Shown one piece after another: positions 11,066 through 21,600 of a DNA stretch of 64,000 nt. This stretch comes from Artemia franciscana. Taxonomy: Eukaryota > Arthropoda > Branchiopoda > Anostraca > Artemiidae. Both the position numbers and the translations under genes were made by a program. The stretch's first letter is position 1, and every line of letters begins with the position of its first letter. Location of the stretch: positions 25,787,637 to 25,851,636 of the forward strand of contig NC_088883.1 in assembly GCF_032884065.1 (NCBI RefSeq), read 5' to 3'. The notes under the pieces were generated by a model, which did not search any database, was not told where the DNA came from, and was given only the letters and a program-made list of their open reading frames with translations.

Positions 11066-12535
11066 TACATATATAAATATATATATATTAAATTTATTAT
11101 TCTGTAATTATTATTAATATCTCTTTTGTATTGTTCTCTATTTGTTTTTATTCTAGTGATGATTGGGTTAGTTGTATAATTTATAAATTGTGTACTGGTT
11201 GTGTTTTCCAAGCATATTTGTGGTTTGTTTGTGACCAGTCGTCAAGCCGGCATGAATTATTTTAGTAAGGATGTTGATGTTGAAAAATCCTTGTTGTCGA
11301 GTTAAATCGAACCAAGAACAGATGAAACAAATGATCAAAAAAGTATAAATTTAGAAAAATTCTTGTATCAAAAGCTGACGTAAAAACAGCCATGTTGAAG
11401 AAATATCACTAAATAAATAAACAAATTAAAAAAAAATAATCCACAAAAAATCCACCTGGAAGAAAAATTCCCAGATTATTTAAGTGTTTGTGAACTTAAT
11501 ACCCCACTAGGCTCCTGGTATGTTGAATCTAAACCGTTTTGAAAACAATAATTCAGTTTAACTGTTTTGATTTGGTTCAAAGCTTCTACATTCACAAAGG
11601 TGGAATTGTGAAACTTCTGTTTCACAAAAATATCACTGAATAATAAAAAAATTAAACAAAAAGTAATCCAGAAAAATCCACATGGAAGAAAAATTGCCAG
11701 AATATTTTGGCAAACATTTAAGCGATCTGTGGATTCTATCGAACAAAGGTTCAGCAAATGGAAAACAACTTGAGTAACAAAGTAGTTATTAAGGGGCATA
11801 TTATCCATGTCATCCCCAAGGATCTGTAGATAACAAAATTAATTTCTTTATGGAATTCATTAAAAAAAAAAAATTCAACAAAATAGGTTTTTCAAAGAAA
11901 AGTCTGGAATTATGTTAAACCAAAAATGAGCAAAAATAGAATAAAATAATCTACCAAGCGTAAAACTACCACAAATCAGCATCAATAAATAAATGAAACC
12001 CAAAACGAACAGATATTACTACAAATAATCGTGTCAGAATCAAAAAGTAGAAATTAACATGATTAAGTGTCACAATCCCTATGCCTTCTCTTGGCTAGAA
12101 CATAATTTACACTTTACTGAAAAAAAAAACTGAATGCACATTGTCAGTTTAATATAAACATGCTCATATTGATTATTTAAAATCTTAATAATTTTTAATT
12201 TATTGAAGTTACAAAAGTGAAAACATTTGTTTTTCTCAGTAAAATGCAAATTATTTTCCAAGCTTGAGAAGACGTAGGGGTTATGATCCCTAATCATATT
12301 AATTTCTGTTTGTTTTGAGTTTAATTTATTTATTGATGGTCATGCCTGATAGTTTTACGCTTGGAAGATTATTTGACTTTATTTTTGAAAATTTTTGGCT
12401 TAATTGAGCACTGTAATTTTGTTTGAAAAACTTGTTTTGTGGAATTTTTTTAGATTAGTTGCTCAGACAAATATTTACACTCCGAATTTAGGACGTTACC
12501 ATTGTTTTAAAAACTTTTACGTATAACATTTAAAA
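11066..12535. other. AT-rich DNA with TA microsatellite and local duplications
   Basis: No gene is seen. 11067-11092 is a TA-rich microsatellite. About 11395-11475 and 11625-11710 are two related copies of one sequence (aaatatcactaaataa, aatccacctggaagaaaaat) roughly 235 bases apart. L-type segments occur in opposite orientations at about 11955-12010 (minus) and 12310-12400 (plus), with a clean 300-base interval between them. Confidence 0.5.
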
Positions 12536-13288
12536 GCAAGAAGTGAGGAGAGTTATGGGGGCAATATCCCCCACTATATCTTGGATAGGCCTGTACCATC
12601 TTTTACGAGATAGTAAGAAGTGAAATAAAAGTTTAAAACAAATAGAAACTGTTCATTATATGAGGAGGGCTACTGCTTACTCCTGTCCTCACTTTTTACG
12701 CTCAATTCTGACGTTTTGTTCCAAACCCCGAACAATAAGGGCCGTTAAAAAAACATGAAACAGAAATATATTACAGGTCGATAAAATCCGGCCAACAATG
12801 ATTTATAGAAACAAGAATCCCACATTCTGAAGGTTAGAGCTTCATTTGCACTTTACTGAAAACAATTTATATTTCTAGCAGTGCATTTTATTTGTCATTG
12901 CAAGAACAACAGCTTTCTTTGAGAAACAAACGAATATTAAATGAAAGGTGCACAAGCATTTGAATATCTGTGAGCTATAAGATAAGATATAACACAACAT
13001 TCAAGTTGAAAATCAACAAAAGATAGCTCCAGGACTTCTCTCACATTTAATGAAAGCCATCTTCATTGCCACTAAATTTTCTAATTGCTCCTGATGAAGC
13101 ACTTTTAGGACTTCAAATTAGCTGCAGTTATGCAGTTTTTAAGTGGCCAGTAAGGCCAAAAAGACTGGCAGTTAGAACTTAAGATTAGTTTGCCAAGACT
13201 GGACATTTAGGAAAGAAGCTTATCAAAACAGCAAAAGTAACCATTCCTATTAAGCATATCAATTAAAAAAAATAAATCAACAACAGAA

Positions 13289-13294
13289 TTTATT
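13289..13294 (-). promoter_or_regulatory. Poly(A) signal AATAAA after terminal exon copy 1
   Basis: AATAAA on the minus strand about 60 bases past the stop codon at 13354. The same hexamer is kept in the duplicate at 23347-23352. The match is exact, but use is not shown. Confidence 0.5.
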
Positions 13295-13353
13295 GAGTTC
13301 AATGCTGCACACTGAAAAACTGCATAATTAGACTTTGAATGTTTTCTTTTTAA

Positions 13354-13595
13354 CTAGAGCTCAAAAGTTTCTTGAATTTGTTCTGATGGACTTACTAGTT
13401 TTTGATTGGTCACAAAATATAGAGATTGACAAATTTGTTCTTGAAGTAAAAAGTTAAGCAATCTAATAGGTAGTGTCAAAATTGTACCAATCAGAAGAAA
13501 AGGTGACATGAGAACGTTGAAAACAGCAACTGAAATGAAAACCATTGCATTTTTCAATACTTCCCATTTACTTTTGGAGCCACTTGGCTTAAGAT
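13354..13595 (-). CDS. Terminal exon, copy 1: hydrophobic segment and C-terminal tail
   Basis: The exon starts after a good acceptor (ttttttacag) at 13595 and ends at a TAG stop (13354-13356). It begins with two bases of a split codon, so it is phase 1, like every EGF and mucin exon of this gene. It encodes 79 residues: a short hydrophilic lead (LKPSGSKSKWEVLKN), then about 35 hydrophobic residues (residues about 16-50, e.g. MVFISVAVFNVLMSPF), then a polar tail ending TFEL. This looks like a membrane anchor with a short cytoplasmic tail; the long hydrophobic stretch could also be a hairpin. Its duplicate at 23408-23619 is highly similar but differs at the C-terminus. The reading frame is conserved between copies, which supports coding. 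Partner exons upstream are at 20543-20866 or 28293-28442. The family is not recognised. Confidence 0.72.
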
Positions 13596-14402
13596 CTGTA
13601 AAAAATGAAAGAATGTGAGGGCAATATGCAATTGTTCTTGGAAATAACAGAAGTCAAAAATTATGATCCATTAGGACGGTTTAGTATAGTATGAAACCAA
13701 TATCATGAAAGCTAAATCTGCTAAATCAGACAACTAAAGCCCTTTTTAATAGTTTAATATTTGCTTTTTTACCATAGGTATTTTAAACACATGTAAGAAT
13801 GACATAGGAAATAGCAAAATACTATAATTTTTCAACAAATATATGTCAAAGAGATTACTTACCATACTACAACAACTCAAGCCTTACCATAAAAAGTCTT
13901 CTTTCAATTATATAATCCCAAATTTTCTCATCTGAGTGTTATATGACTCCCACACCTTTATCAAGAGTTAATACAGTCTCAAACTAAGAATTCATCATTC
14001 CTTCGCAGGCTCTTTATCATCAAGTTAGGCTCCACTCCTATGTATAGCTGGGAGCAGTCCAGGCTATAAATTTTCTCTAAATATCCTACAATGCCAAAAA
14101 ATACCCTGAATTTACATAAGGAAGCATCTTACATATCATCTGCTATCTTATCCACAACCATCATTTCATATCTCCCTAATTTATAGTTTAATAACATCCT
14201 TAGTTTCGCTTCTTTTCTCTTACTCTTGCAAGAGAAATTAAACAAATACCATTCTTCCTTCTTCTAAGCTTGCTAATGTTCCTGGCTTATTTTTCAATTT
14301 TCCTCCAGATTCCTACATTACAAAATATTTTCCTATAATTTTTATCCATCTTCTACCTTATAAAATTTAAAATTTAAAATTTCACTTCTGTAATATTATG
14401 CA

Positions 14403-14531
14403 TGTTAAATAATGATATGCCTGCTTGCTTTGCTTTGCTTACTTGATATTAATTGCTTGCTGTTGCTATATAATGACTTTTGTTCTAGATGCCTGGGTTT
14501 AAATAAATCATATAATTGGTAAAACGCTACA
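14403..14531 (+). repeat. 5' LTR of the Gypsy element
   Basis: It begins TGTTAAATAATG and ends ACGCTACA (TG...CA), directly before the primer-binding site. It contains a TATA box (TATATAA, 14467-14473) and AATAAA (14502-14507). Homology between host duplicates stops just at its left edge, which supports the boundary. No second copy is seen in the window. Confidence 0.8.
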
Positions 14532-14543
14532 TGGTGTCAGAAG
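14532..14543 (+). other. Primer-binding site
   Basis: TGGTGTCAGAAG follows the LTR without a gap and abuts the gag ATG. TGG complements the CCA end of a tRNA, and the rest resembles leucine-tRNA-primed sites of other Gypsy elements; the tRNA identity is a guess from memory. Confidence 0.7.
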
Positions 14544-17207
14544 ATGGAAGCAAAGCCACCAAGTATTGATTGGGATTCAGCTTCCCTCGGCGATGAATGG
14601 AAACGCTTTGAAGAGCATGCCAAACTGATGTTTCTGGGACCCCTGTCTGGAAAGACGGCAGAAAGCAAATGTGCTTACCTTCTCATCTGGGCAGGAGAAA
14701 AAGGGCGCCAGATATTCAACACCTTCCCACTCACTGCTGCAGAAACAAACAATGTAGAAACTTACCTGCAGAAATTCCGCGAATATGCTGCACCAGTCAC
14801 CAACAGTGTATTTGCTCGATATATATTCCAGAAACGTGACCAGTGTGAAGGAGAAAGTGTAGAGAAATACATCACAGAACTGAAAATCCTGGTGAAGGCT
14901 TGCAACTATGATAGCGCTGATGAAATGGTTCGGCACAAAATAGTTAGTGGCATCAGAGACCCTAAAATTAGAGAAAGACTTCTTCTGGAAGGTGATACCC
15001 TAACTTTGGCACTAGCTGTTGACAAATGCCGGTCTTACCAAACAACCCAGGCACAGCTAAGAACATTTGAAGTACAAGAACCACAACAAATCAAGAAAGA
15101 AATTGATGCTGTCCAGAAGTACAAATATCCAGTCAGAAAATACGAAGATGCATCTGTGTCATCTAGAAAAACAAAGGAATGCTATTTCTGTGGAGGAGTA
15201 TACTCACCTAGCCACACTTGTCCTGCAAAGGGAAAAATCTGTGCAAAGTGCAAAAAGCCAAATCATTTTGCACGTGTGTGCAAAAGCAACAAATCAGTGA
15301 ATGCAGTGATTGAATACAAGGAGAGCCCAGCCAACAATAGTGACGAAGATGAGGATGTCTTCTTATATGCCATAGAGAACAACACCAATAAGAGCAGAGA
15401 TGAAGCCCTTATTACACTGGAGGTGAACCACTCCTTACCTGTCAAATTCAAGGTCGATACAGGGGCACAAGCTAACATTCTACCTGCCAAGTATTTTGAC
15501 GCCTTACCACATCCGCCATCACTGGAAAAAAGTTCTCAGAAACTCACAAGCTACTGTGGATCCAAAATTCCTGTGAGAGGTGTATGCAAGCTGAGCTGCA
15601 AGCACAAATCAAGCAAGGCTGAAACCCTACCATTCTTTATTGTTGAAACGGATTCAGTGCCAATTCTCGGATTCCGGTCAAGCATTGACCTGAATATTGT
15701 CAAACTTGTACTGAATGTCAGTAAAGTTGAGAAAAGCACACGCAAGGACATGCATGCAATCGACAAGACAAAAACGGATGACATAATCAGTAGCTACAAT
15801 GATGTCTTCCAAGGAATAGGAAAATTGGATGGAGGGTGCCATCTGTATCTGAAGGACGATGCAGTCCCTACAGCATACCCAGCAAGAAGAATTCCCTCAT
15901 CACTTCGAGGAAAGTTAGAAGCAGAACTTAAACGGATGGAAGAACAAGGAATAATTGAAAAAGTCTCTAAACCAACTGACTGGGTGAATTCGATGGTCGC
16001 CGTAGAAAAAAAGGATGGCAGTTTAAGAATTTGCATTGACCCTGTAGATTTGAACAAGTCAATCAGAAGACCATTCTACCCTATTCCCTCCCTGGAAGAC
16101 GTAACATCCAGACTCCATGGGGTAAAATACTTGAGCAAACTGGATGCAAGGTCGGGGTATTGGTCGCTAGTCTTGGATGATGAATCTGCAGACTTAACAA
16201 CATTCAATACCATCTTTGGCAGATACCGTTTTAAACGGATGCCGTTTGGCATCATCTCTGCCCAGGATGAATTCCAAAGAAGAATAGAAGAGGCTCTCGA
16301 GGGATTAGACGGGTTTGCTGTCATCATTGATGATCTTCTGGTTTTTGGTTCAACCCTTGAGGAACACAATAAGCGATTAGTAGCTGTACTTGAGAGAGCC
16401 AGAGCAAAAGGCATCAAGTTCAACAAAGCGAAATGCAGCTTTTGTGTGACAAGTGTGACATATTTCGGACATGTGATTAGTGAACAAGGAATGCAGCCAG
16501 ATCCTGACAAACTCGAAGCTATTAACAACATGCCTACACCATCAAACTCAGAAGAACTTGCAACTCTGTTGGGTATGTTAAACTATCTTGCAAAATACAT
16601 CCCAAACTTATCAACACAGAATAAAACCCTGCGTGACCTCAGTAAAGCCACCGAGTTCAAGTGGGCCAAAGAGCATGACGAAGCCCTCCAAAACATCAAA
16701 CACTCAACAGTCTCAAACTTAGCATACTTTGACCATTCATGCAAGTCCATCGACCTTACTGTGGACGCATCGTCACACGGTCTAGGAGCATACATCTCGT
16801 CAAACGGCAACGTTGTCGCATATGCATCACGCTCCCTTAGCAAAGCTGAACAGAAATACTCACAGCTTGAAAAGGAATTATACGCAATAGTCTTCGGTTG
16901 CAAGTACTTCCATCATTTCATATATGGCAGGCATGTAAAAGTAACCACAGACCACCGCCCACTTGAAACCATCCTACGAAATCCACTTCAAAAAGCACCT
17001 GCCAGAGCTCAACGAATGATGCTTCAGATTCAACCCTATGACCTAGAGTTCAGTTACAGATCAGGGACAGAAATCGCAGTCGCAGACACTTTATCAAGGC
17101 TGCACCTACCTGACATTGACGAGAAGCTCCATAGAGAAATCGAGGTGTATGTCCACCAGATTGCACGCGTACTTCCTGTTAGCGATGCAAGGCTTGAGGA
17201 AATATGA
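14544..17207 (+). CDS. gag-pol: Gypsy gag-protease-RT-RNase H part of the polyprotein
   Basis: An 887-codon open frame starting at the ATG next to the primer site. Residues 1-190 are a retrotransposon Gag-like region. Residues about 213-246 hold two zinc-knuckle motifs (CYFCGG...C and CAKCKKPNHFARVC). Protease: VDTGAQANILP near residue 304. Reverse transcriptase: from about residue 470, with DPVDLNKSIRRPFYPIPS near 499 and the catalytic VIIDDLLVFG near 595, where isoleucine replaces the usual tyrosine before DD (variation also known in related elements). RNase H: DASSHGLGAYI near 740, ASRSLSKAEQKYSQLEKEL, TDHRPLE. Gag and Pol are in one frame. The frame ends in TGA (17205-17207), after which the same frame stays open to 18581. 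Most likely recently inserted, judging from only one break. Confidence 0.95.
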   Translation: MEAKPPSIDWDSASLGDEWKRFEEHAKLMFLGPLSGKTAESKCAYLLIWAGEKGRQIFNTFPLTAAETNNVETYLQKFREYAAPVTNSVFARYIFQKRDQCEGESVEKYITELKILVKACNYDSADEMVRHKIVSGIRDPKIRERLLLEGDTLTLALAVDKCRSYQTTQAQLRTFEVQEPQQIKKEIDAVQKYKYPVRKYEDASVSSRKTKECYFCGGVYSPSHTCPAKGKICAKCKKPNHFARVCKSNKSVNAVIEYKESPANNSDEDEDVFLYAIENNTNKSRDEALITLEVNHSLPVKFKVDTGAQANILPAKYFDALPHPPSLEKSSQKLTSYCGSKIPVRGVCKLSCKHKSSKAETLPFFIVETDSVPILGFRSSIDLNIVKLVLNVSKVEKSTRKDMHAIDKTKTDDIISSYNDVFQGIGKLDGGCHLYLKDDAVPTAYPARRIPSSLRGKLEAELKRMEEQGIIEKVSKPTDWVNSMVAVEKKDGSLRICIDPVDLNKSIRRPFYPIPSLEDVTSRLHGVKYLSKLDARSGYWSLVLDDESADLTTFNTIFGRYRFKRMPFGIISAQDEFQRRIEEALEGLDGFAVIIDDLLVFGSTLEEHNKRLVAVLERARAKGIKFNKAKCSFCVTSVTYFGHVISEQGMQPDPDKLEAINNMPTPSNSEELATLLGMLNYLAKYIPNLSTQNKTLRDLSKATEFKWAKEHDEALQNIKHSTVSNLAYFDHSCKSIDLTVDASSHGLGAYISSNGNVVAYASRSLSKAEQKYSQLEKELYAIVFGCKYFHHFIYGRHVKVTTDHRPLETILRNPLQKAPARAQRMMLQIQPYDLEFSYRSGTEIAVADTLSRLHLPDIDEKLHREIEVYVHQIARVLPVSDARLEEI

Positions 17208-18581
17208 CTTCATACCAAGGAAGATGAGCACCTGATTCATCTCAGAGAAGCCATACAAGGTGGTTGGCCCAACACCAGAAAGCAATGTGCCACGGATCTC
17301 CTTGCATACTGGAACCTTCAACACGAGCTGTCATACATGAATGGCATCATATTTAAAGGCGAAAGGATCGTTATCCCAAGGAAGATGCGACCCCAAATCC
17401 TCAAGCAACTTCACGTCTCCCACCTTGGTATGGAAAAGACAAAGCAACGCGCCAGGATGCTCGTCTACTGGCCAAAGATGAATGGTGATATCGAAACGCT
17501 AATCATAAACTGTCCCACTTGCCAGAAACATAGCCGTAACAACCAGAAAGAGCCTCTCATGAACTCCCAGATCCCATTAGTACCATGGCAGCAGGTAGCC
17601 TCAGACATATTTGATTGGAATGAAGCAAAATATCTTATAACAGTCGATTACCACAGCCGCTTCTTTGAAGTCGACCTGTTGAAAAACGTGACATCCAAAG
17701 AAGTCATTAGTAAACTAAAAGCACATTTTGCTCGACATGGGATCCCCCACACCATCATCTCAGACAATGGAACACAATACTCATCTGCAGAGTTTGAACA
17801 GTTCATCAAAGAATGGGGCATAAGGCACAAGACCTCCAGCCCTATCTACCCGCAGTCCAATGGACTGGTAGAAAAGGCTGTCCACACTTGCAAGGACATC
17901 TTCACCAAGGCAAGTGAAGGCGGAGATGACCCGTATCTTGGTCTACTGGAATACAGAAATACACCCGTAGACAACTACGCCGCCCCTGCACAACTGCTAA
18001 TGAGCCGCCAATTACGCTCCACCTTACCTTGCACAGAAAAGCACCTGCGGAAGCAGGTGGTTCCAACTAAAAAGTACCTGCTGAAGCGGGAAGAGGCCCA
18101 GTCAAGACAGAAACGATACTTCGACAAACAAGCCAAGTCTAGGCCTACCCTCCACTCGGGGGACACAGTGACCTTCCAGAAACAAACTGATGGCCAGTGG
18201 AGCACCGCCAGCATCATAGCACCAGCAGCACGCCCTAGATCGTACCATATCGAAACTGAAGCTGGAACAATTCTACAGAGGAATCGGAAACACATATCAA
18301 ATGCACAGCCATCAACACCAGTACAGAACAGACGTAGTCCAGTAGAATGCACTGGAAGCGATGCAGTTACTCCTACTGCGATCCCCCCAGCGTCGAACCT
18401 AACTCGTGCAGACGAAACACCGTTTACCGCATCATCAGACATTCCCTCACTTGACAGAACAGCCCTGCTCCGTACTTCCAGTAGCCCAAGCCCACCCAAG
18501 GAGGGAGTACCAGTGGTTATACCAGTAACTAAATCAAGGTACGGGAGGCAGAGTAAGCCACCAATCAAACTGAACTTGTGA
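17208..18581 (+). CDS. Gypsy integrase part of the polyprotein (downstream of an in-frame TGA)
   Basis: It is in the same frame as the preceding Gag-RT region, separated from it only by one TGA; the first in-frame ATG is at 17337, giving 414 residues from there. The zinc-binding HHCC domain is readable (HVSHLG...CPTCQ). The catalytic core has D in ASDIFDW, D in ISDNGTQYSS and E in QSNGLVEKAV, with 35 residues between the last two (DD35E). A basic, proline/serine-rich C-terminal tail follows and there is no chromodomain. Unless the TGA is read through, integrase would not be made as part of the polyprotein, so this copy is probably not autonomous. Confidence 0.93.
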   Translation, partial: LHTKEDEHLIHLREAIQGGWPNTRKQCATDLLAYWNLQHELSYMNGIIFKGERIVIPRKMRPQILKQLHVSHLGMEKTKQRARMLVYWPKMNGDIETLIINCPTCQKHSRNNQKEPLMNSQIPLVPWQQVASDIFDWNEAKYLITVDYHSRFFEVDLLKNVTSKEVISKLKAHFARHGIPHTIISDNGTQYSSAEFEQFIKEWGIRHKTSSPIYPQSNGLVEKAVHTCKDIFTKASEGGDDPYLGLLEYRNTPVDNYAAPAQLLMSRQLRSTLPCTEKHLRKQVVPTKKYLLKREEAQSRQKRYFDKQAKSRPTLHSGDTVTFQKQTDGQWSTASIIAPAARPRSYHIETEAGTILQRNRKHISNAQPSTPVQNRRSPVECTGSDAVTPTAIPPASNLTRADETPFTASSDIPSLDRTALLRTSSSPSPPKEGVPVVIPVTKSRYGRQSKPPIKLNL

Positions 18582-18600
18582 ACTTACCAACAAAAATCTC

Positions 18601-18613
18601 AAAAGAAGAGAAG
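18601..18613 (+). other. Candidate polypurine tract
   Basis: AAAAGAAGAGAAG, 20 bases past the polyprotein stop, where a plus-strand primer would be expected just before the 3' LTR. The next bases (ttgaagctaagaata) do not match the 5' LTR start, which is the evidence that the 3' LTR is gone. Confidence 0.55.
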
Positions 18614-18644
18614 TTGAAGCTAAGAATAACTTTCATGTTTAGTG

Positions 18645-21600
18645 TAACTAAGTCAGTGTTTTTAAAAATTATAGCAGTGTATTAACATTTCTCTTTTCCT
18701 TTACTGTAAAGCTGCTTAAGATTAGCAGCAAAATGTTTCTAATTGTCCTAACAAGGGCATTTGCTTCTCCTGATAGAAAAAATCTATATCTATGTTAGAT
18801 CTTGTCTATTTGCTTCTACAACTGAATGTAAAAATGAATTTGAGTCAATATTCTTGTTGTCATTCAATTTCACTCGTTGATTCATTTGTGAATACATTAG
18901 GACTTGGTGATTGGTACTCTGTAGTTATAATGTGCCTAACTAGAATTCAAATCTTTGGCGGGGAGAGGAATATCATCCAGAAAAGTAAAATCAACATAAA
19001 ATCAAAGCAAACTAGATTCGTCATTTAAAATCTCAGTAAAATAGTATTCATCCAACGTCTTCCCGTGTTACAATTTTCCTATGGTCTAACTGATACAAAT
19101 CGTCTAAGGATCTCAAGAAATTAAAGGTCCCACCAGTGCAGACCCCAGACTAAATCTCTTTTACAGTTTAGAAAAACGATTAAGCTAGCTTACAAACTGA
19201 CAACACGAAGCTCCGGTGACACTAAGTTGATTGGAAGCTTTGTACAAGCCAGGTCCTACCTAACTTAGTGCCAGGTTTTCAGTGCACCTGGTGATGCACT
19301 ACTATTAACAAGATTAAGTTCTACTAGATCTCTTACCGTCAACCCAGTCTCATGACTGCGAATGTTGTAGTACCATGCAAAGGCAATCCATGATCCAATA
19401 AGATGGAATGGAATAGACTTATGGCTGCAAATCGTACAGAAACATTATTTCTCTGGGGAGTTGATTTACTGGAATTATTTTAAAAACGATCAGATATCAT
19501 TTTTTTTTTAAACAAGATTTTTCTACTGAAAGTAATACAAGAATTATTCTGCCCTCTTTTCAATACTCCGCTTTTTATGATAAAGTTCAACCTTATGTCC
19601 AAATTCTTCAAGAACGGCTCCTGGAGCGCAAGGGCCGTTTAATAGGGGTCAGAAGGTTTTTTAAGAGTACTAAGAAACTTTACCATGAAGAAAGGGGTTT
19701 TGAGGAAGGGGCTTCCCCCCTCAGATACGGAAAAAATTTCTATTCATTTTAACTTTCATTGTTTCTCTTTACTTTCAGTAGAAAACACTTTCGTTTTATT
19801 TAAAACTTACTTGAAATGTATTCTAATCCACTTAAGTTCGTTAGTTTCTATTTTAGCCTATACAGCTGACTTCATCCTTCCAATCTCCACCTCTCTTTTT
19901 TGTAAGGGTGATTGAATATATGAGTCAATGAATTTCTTTTTCCTGACACTCATATTTTGCTTTACTTCTTGGACAATATTTACAAAAGAAGAGCCTAGAA
20001 ATGTTGATCATTGTTTAATTTTTGAACGTTAATGACAAATTTAATAACCTTCTCTGAATAGTTCTTAACTCCAACGATTGTAAATTTATAAAAAAAAGGT
20101 TTTGGATTGTTTTGTTAGGGTCTCACTCCCATTTGTAAGTGCTTTTTTCATGGTTTTTATTTCGTGTTTTATCAACGAAATTCGTTCAAAATATACTGCG
20201 CTCGTGCATTCCTGACTCTCCAAAAGTTTTTTAATTCGGAAAGTTTATATTTTTAACATGTATCATCTGAAATTAAAATAGTTTTAATCAGCATTAAACG
20301 CAAATCAAATCAGTTTTTAATTAAAAGAAATAGCTCTTTTCCAACTTCGTTCTGTGCTCTATTTATTCTCTTTATCAGTTTTATTTGAAGGAAAAAGACT
20401 TGATTTAATAAGAAAAGAAGGCTTAATCAAAACTCTTATTCTAAGGGATCTAACGAATCTAAAACCATTTCTCTAATCTTTAAATTTTATCATTTATTAC
20501 CACCAGAAAAAAACTAATTGGAAATACTTCTTCTAAACTTACTTGTCGTAGTAGTTGTTGCCAATGTTGTCGTAGTCAGCGTTGGTGTCGTGGTTAGTGT
20601 TGTTGTCGTGGTTGGTTTTGTAATTGGTGTTGTTGTCGTGGTTGGTGTTTTAGTCGGTGTTGTTGTCGTGGTTGGAGTTGTAGTCGGTGTTGTTGTCGTG
20701 ATTGGTGTTGTAGTCGGTGTTGTTGTCGTGGTTAGTGTTGTAGTCGGTGTTGTTGTCGTGGTCAGTGTTGTAGTCGGTGTTGTTGTCGTGGTTGGTGTTG
20801 TTGTAGTTCCAGGTGTGGTGGTTGCTGGTGTAGTTGTCGTTGGAGTTGTTGTTGTTATAGCAGGAGCTAGCAGAAGAAGAAAGTTTTTTAAGTTAGTGAA
20901 GGATATGAAAAGTATCCTTAAATACAACACAACGAGACTAGCAATTTTTACATGGAGCATATGAATTTTTTTAGTAAATTTGGAACTTGCTAGCAAAGCA
21001 TGCTTTTTCTGTCAAAAAATTTCTTTTTGATTAAATATGCCTTCTTCTAAAAGCCGTTTATTCAATTCTGTCTTTGTGTAGGCTAATTTGCGCCGATGAG
21101 AGCCCAACTGAGACCAATCCAGATACACAAAAAGCCCCGACACTTTCTACACATATGCTTGAATTTAGTATGCTCCTCGTTCCATAATAAATACCATCTT
21201 ATGCAACGAATGAAGATTTAAATATCGTTGCAAACCAAAAACTAAACTAGAAACTAGAAAGTCTTGGACTAGAGCTCCAGTCAAAAAATTAGAATTCGGT
21301 ATTTTTAGCTGGCTAGATAATTACTCACCACAGGCCATCTTTTATAGTTTTGCTATTAAGATCTTTGACGATATCTCATACCTAGGCCTCCCTACCGGCA
21401 TCTATATTCACCATGATTGCAGTCTTCTAAGTGCTTACACTTCTCTCCAATACCTGCCTCTTATGGTTCAATTTTTTTTTTTCGAAAAGTAGTTTTGCTA
21501 CCTAATATTTTATATGTTACAGCTTTCTAGAAGATTTTTACTAAATTTATGAGCAAAATTGAGTCCACCCTCTTCTGTTTCTCCGAATATCTGCTCCAAG

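Larger units (their letters stand above)
12540..14402. repeat. Segmental duplicate X, copy 1 (pairs with 22570-24440)
   Basis: This stretch is collinear with 22570-24440 over its full length, with small indels and substitutions, starting at 'aaaagcaagaagtgagga' and ending just before the Gypsy LTR. It contains the terminal exon of the host gene on the minus strand and what would be its 3' flanking region. A diverged foldback-family sequence (gaggagggctactgcttac near 12660) was already present before duplication. The offset between copies is about 10,024 bases at the terminal exon. Confidence 0.9.
14403..18640 (+). mobile_element. Gypsy-type LTR retrotransposon lacking its 3' LTR
   Basis: The element begins with a 129-bp 5' LTR, followed immediately by a primer-binding site and a gag-pol polyprotein frame running to 18581 with a single in-frame stop. 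The domain order protease, reverse transcriptase, RNase H, integrase is that of Ty3/Gypsy elements, and the general look is Mag-like. There is no envelope gene. A purine tract lies at 18601-18613, but the sequence after it does not match the 5' LTR; instead homology to the duplicated host segment starts at about 18645. The 3' LTR and about 270 bases of host sequence present in the sister copy (26156-26424) are therefore missing, consistent with a deletion across the 3' junction. Confidence 0.92.

Noticed and set aside
13900..14060. Minus-strand peptide EPNLMIKSLRRNDEFLV resembling part of a PP2C phosphatase
   Set aside because: The match is short, is followed by several stops, and the duplicate at about 23940-24110 has stops too. 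At most an old pseudogene fragment; could be chance.
20518..20964. Valine-rich plus-strand open frame, and a similar one at 28268-28540
   Set aside because: It is the complement of the Thr-rich mucin exons. Splice sites and phase support only the minus strand.
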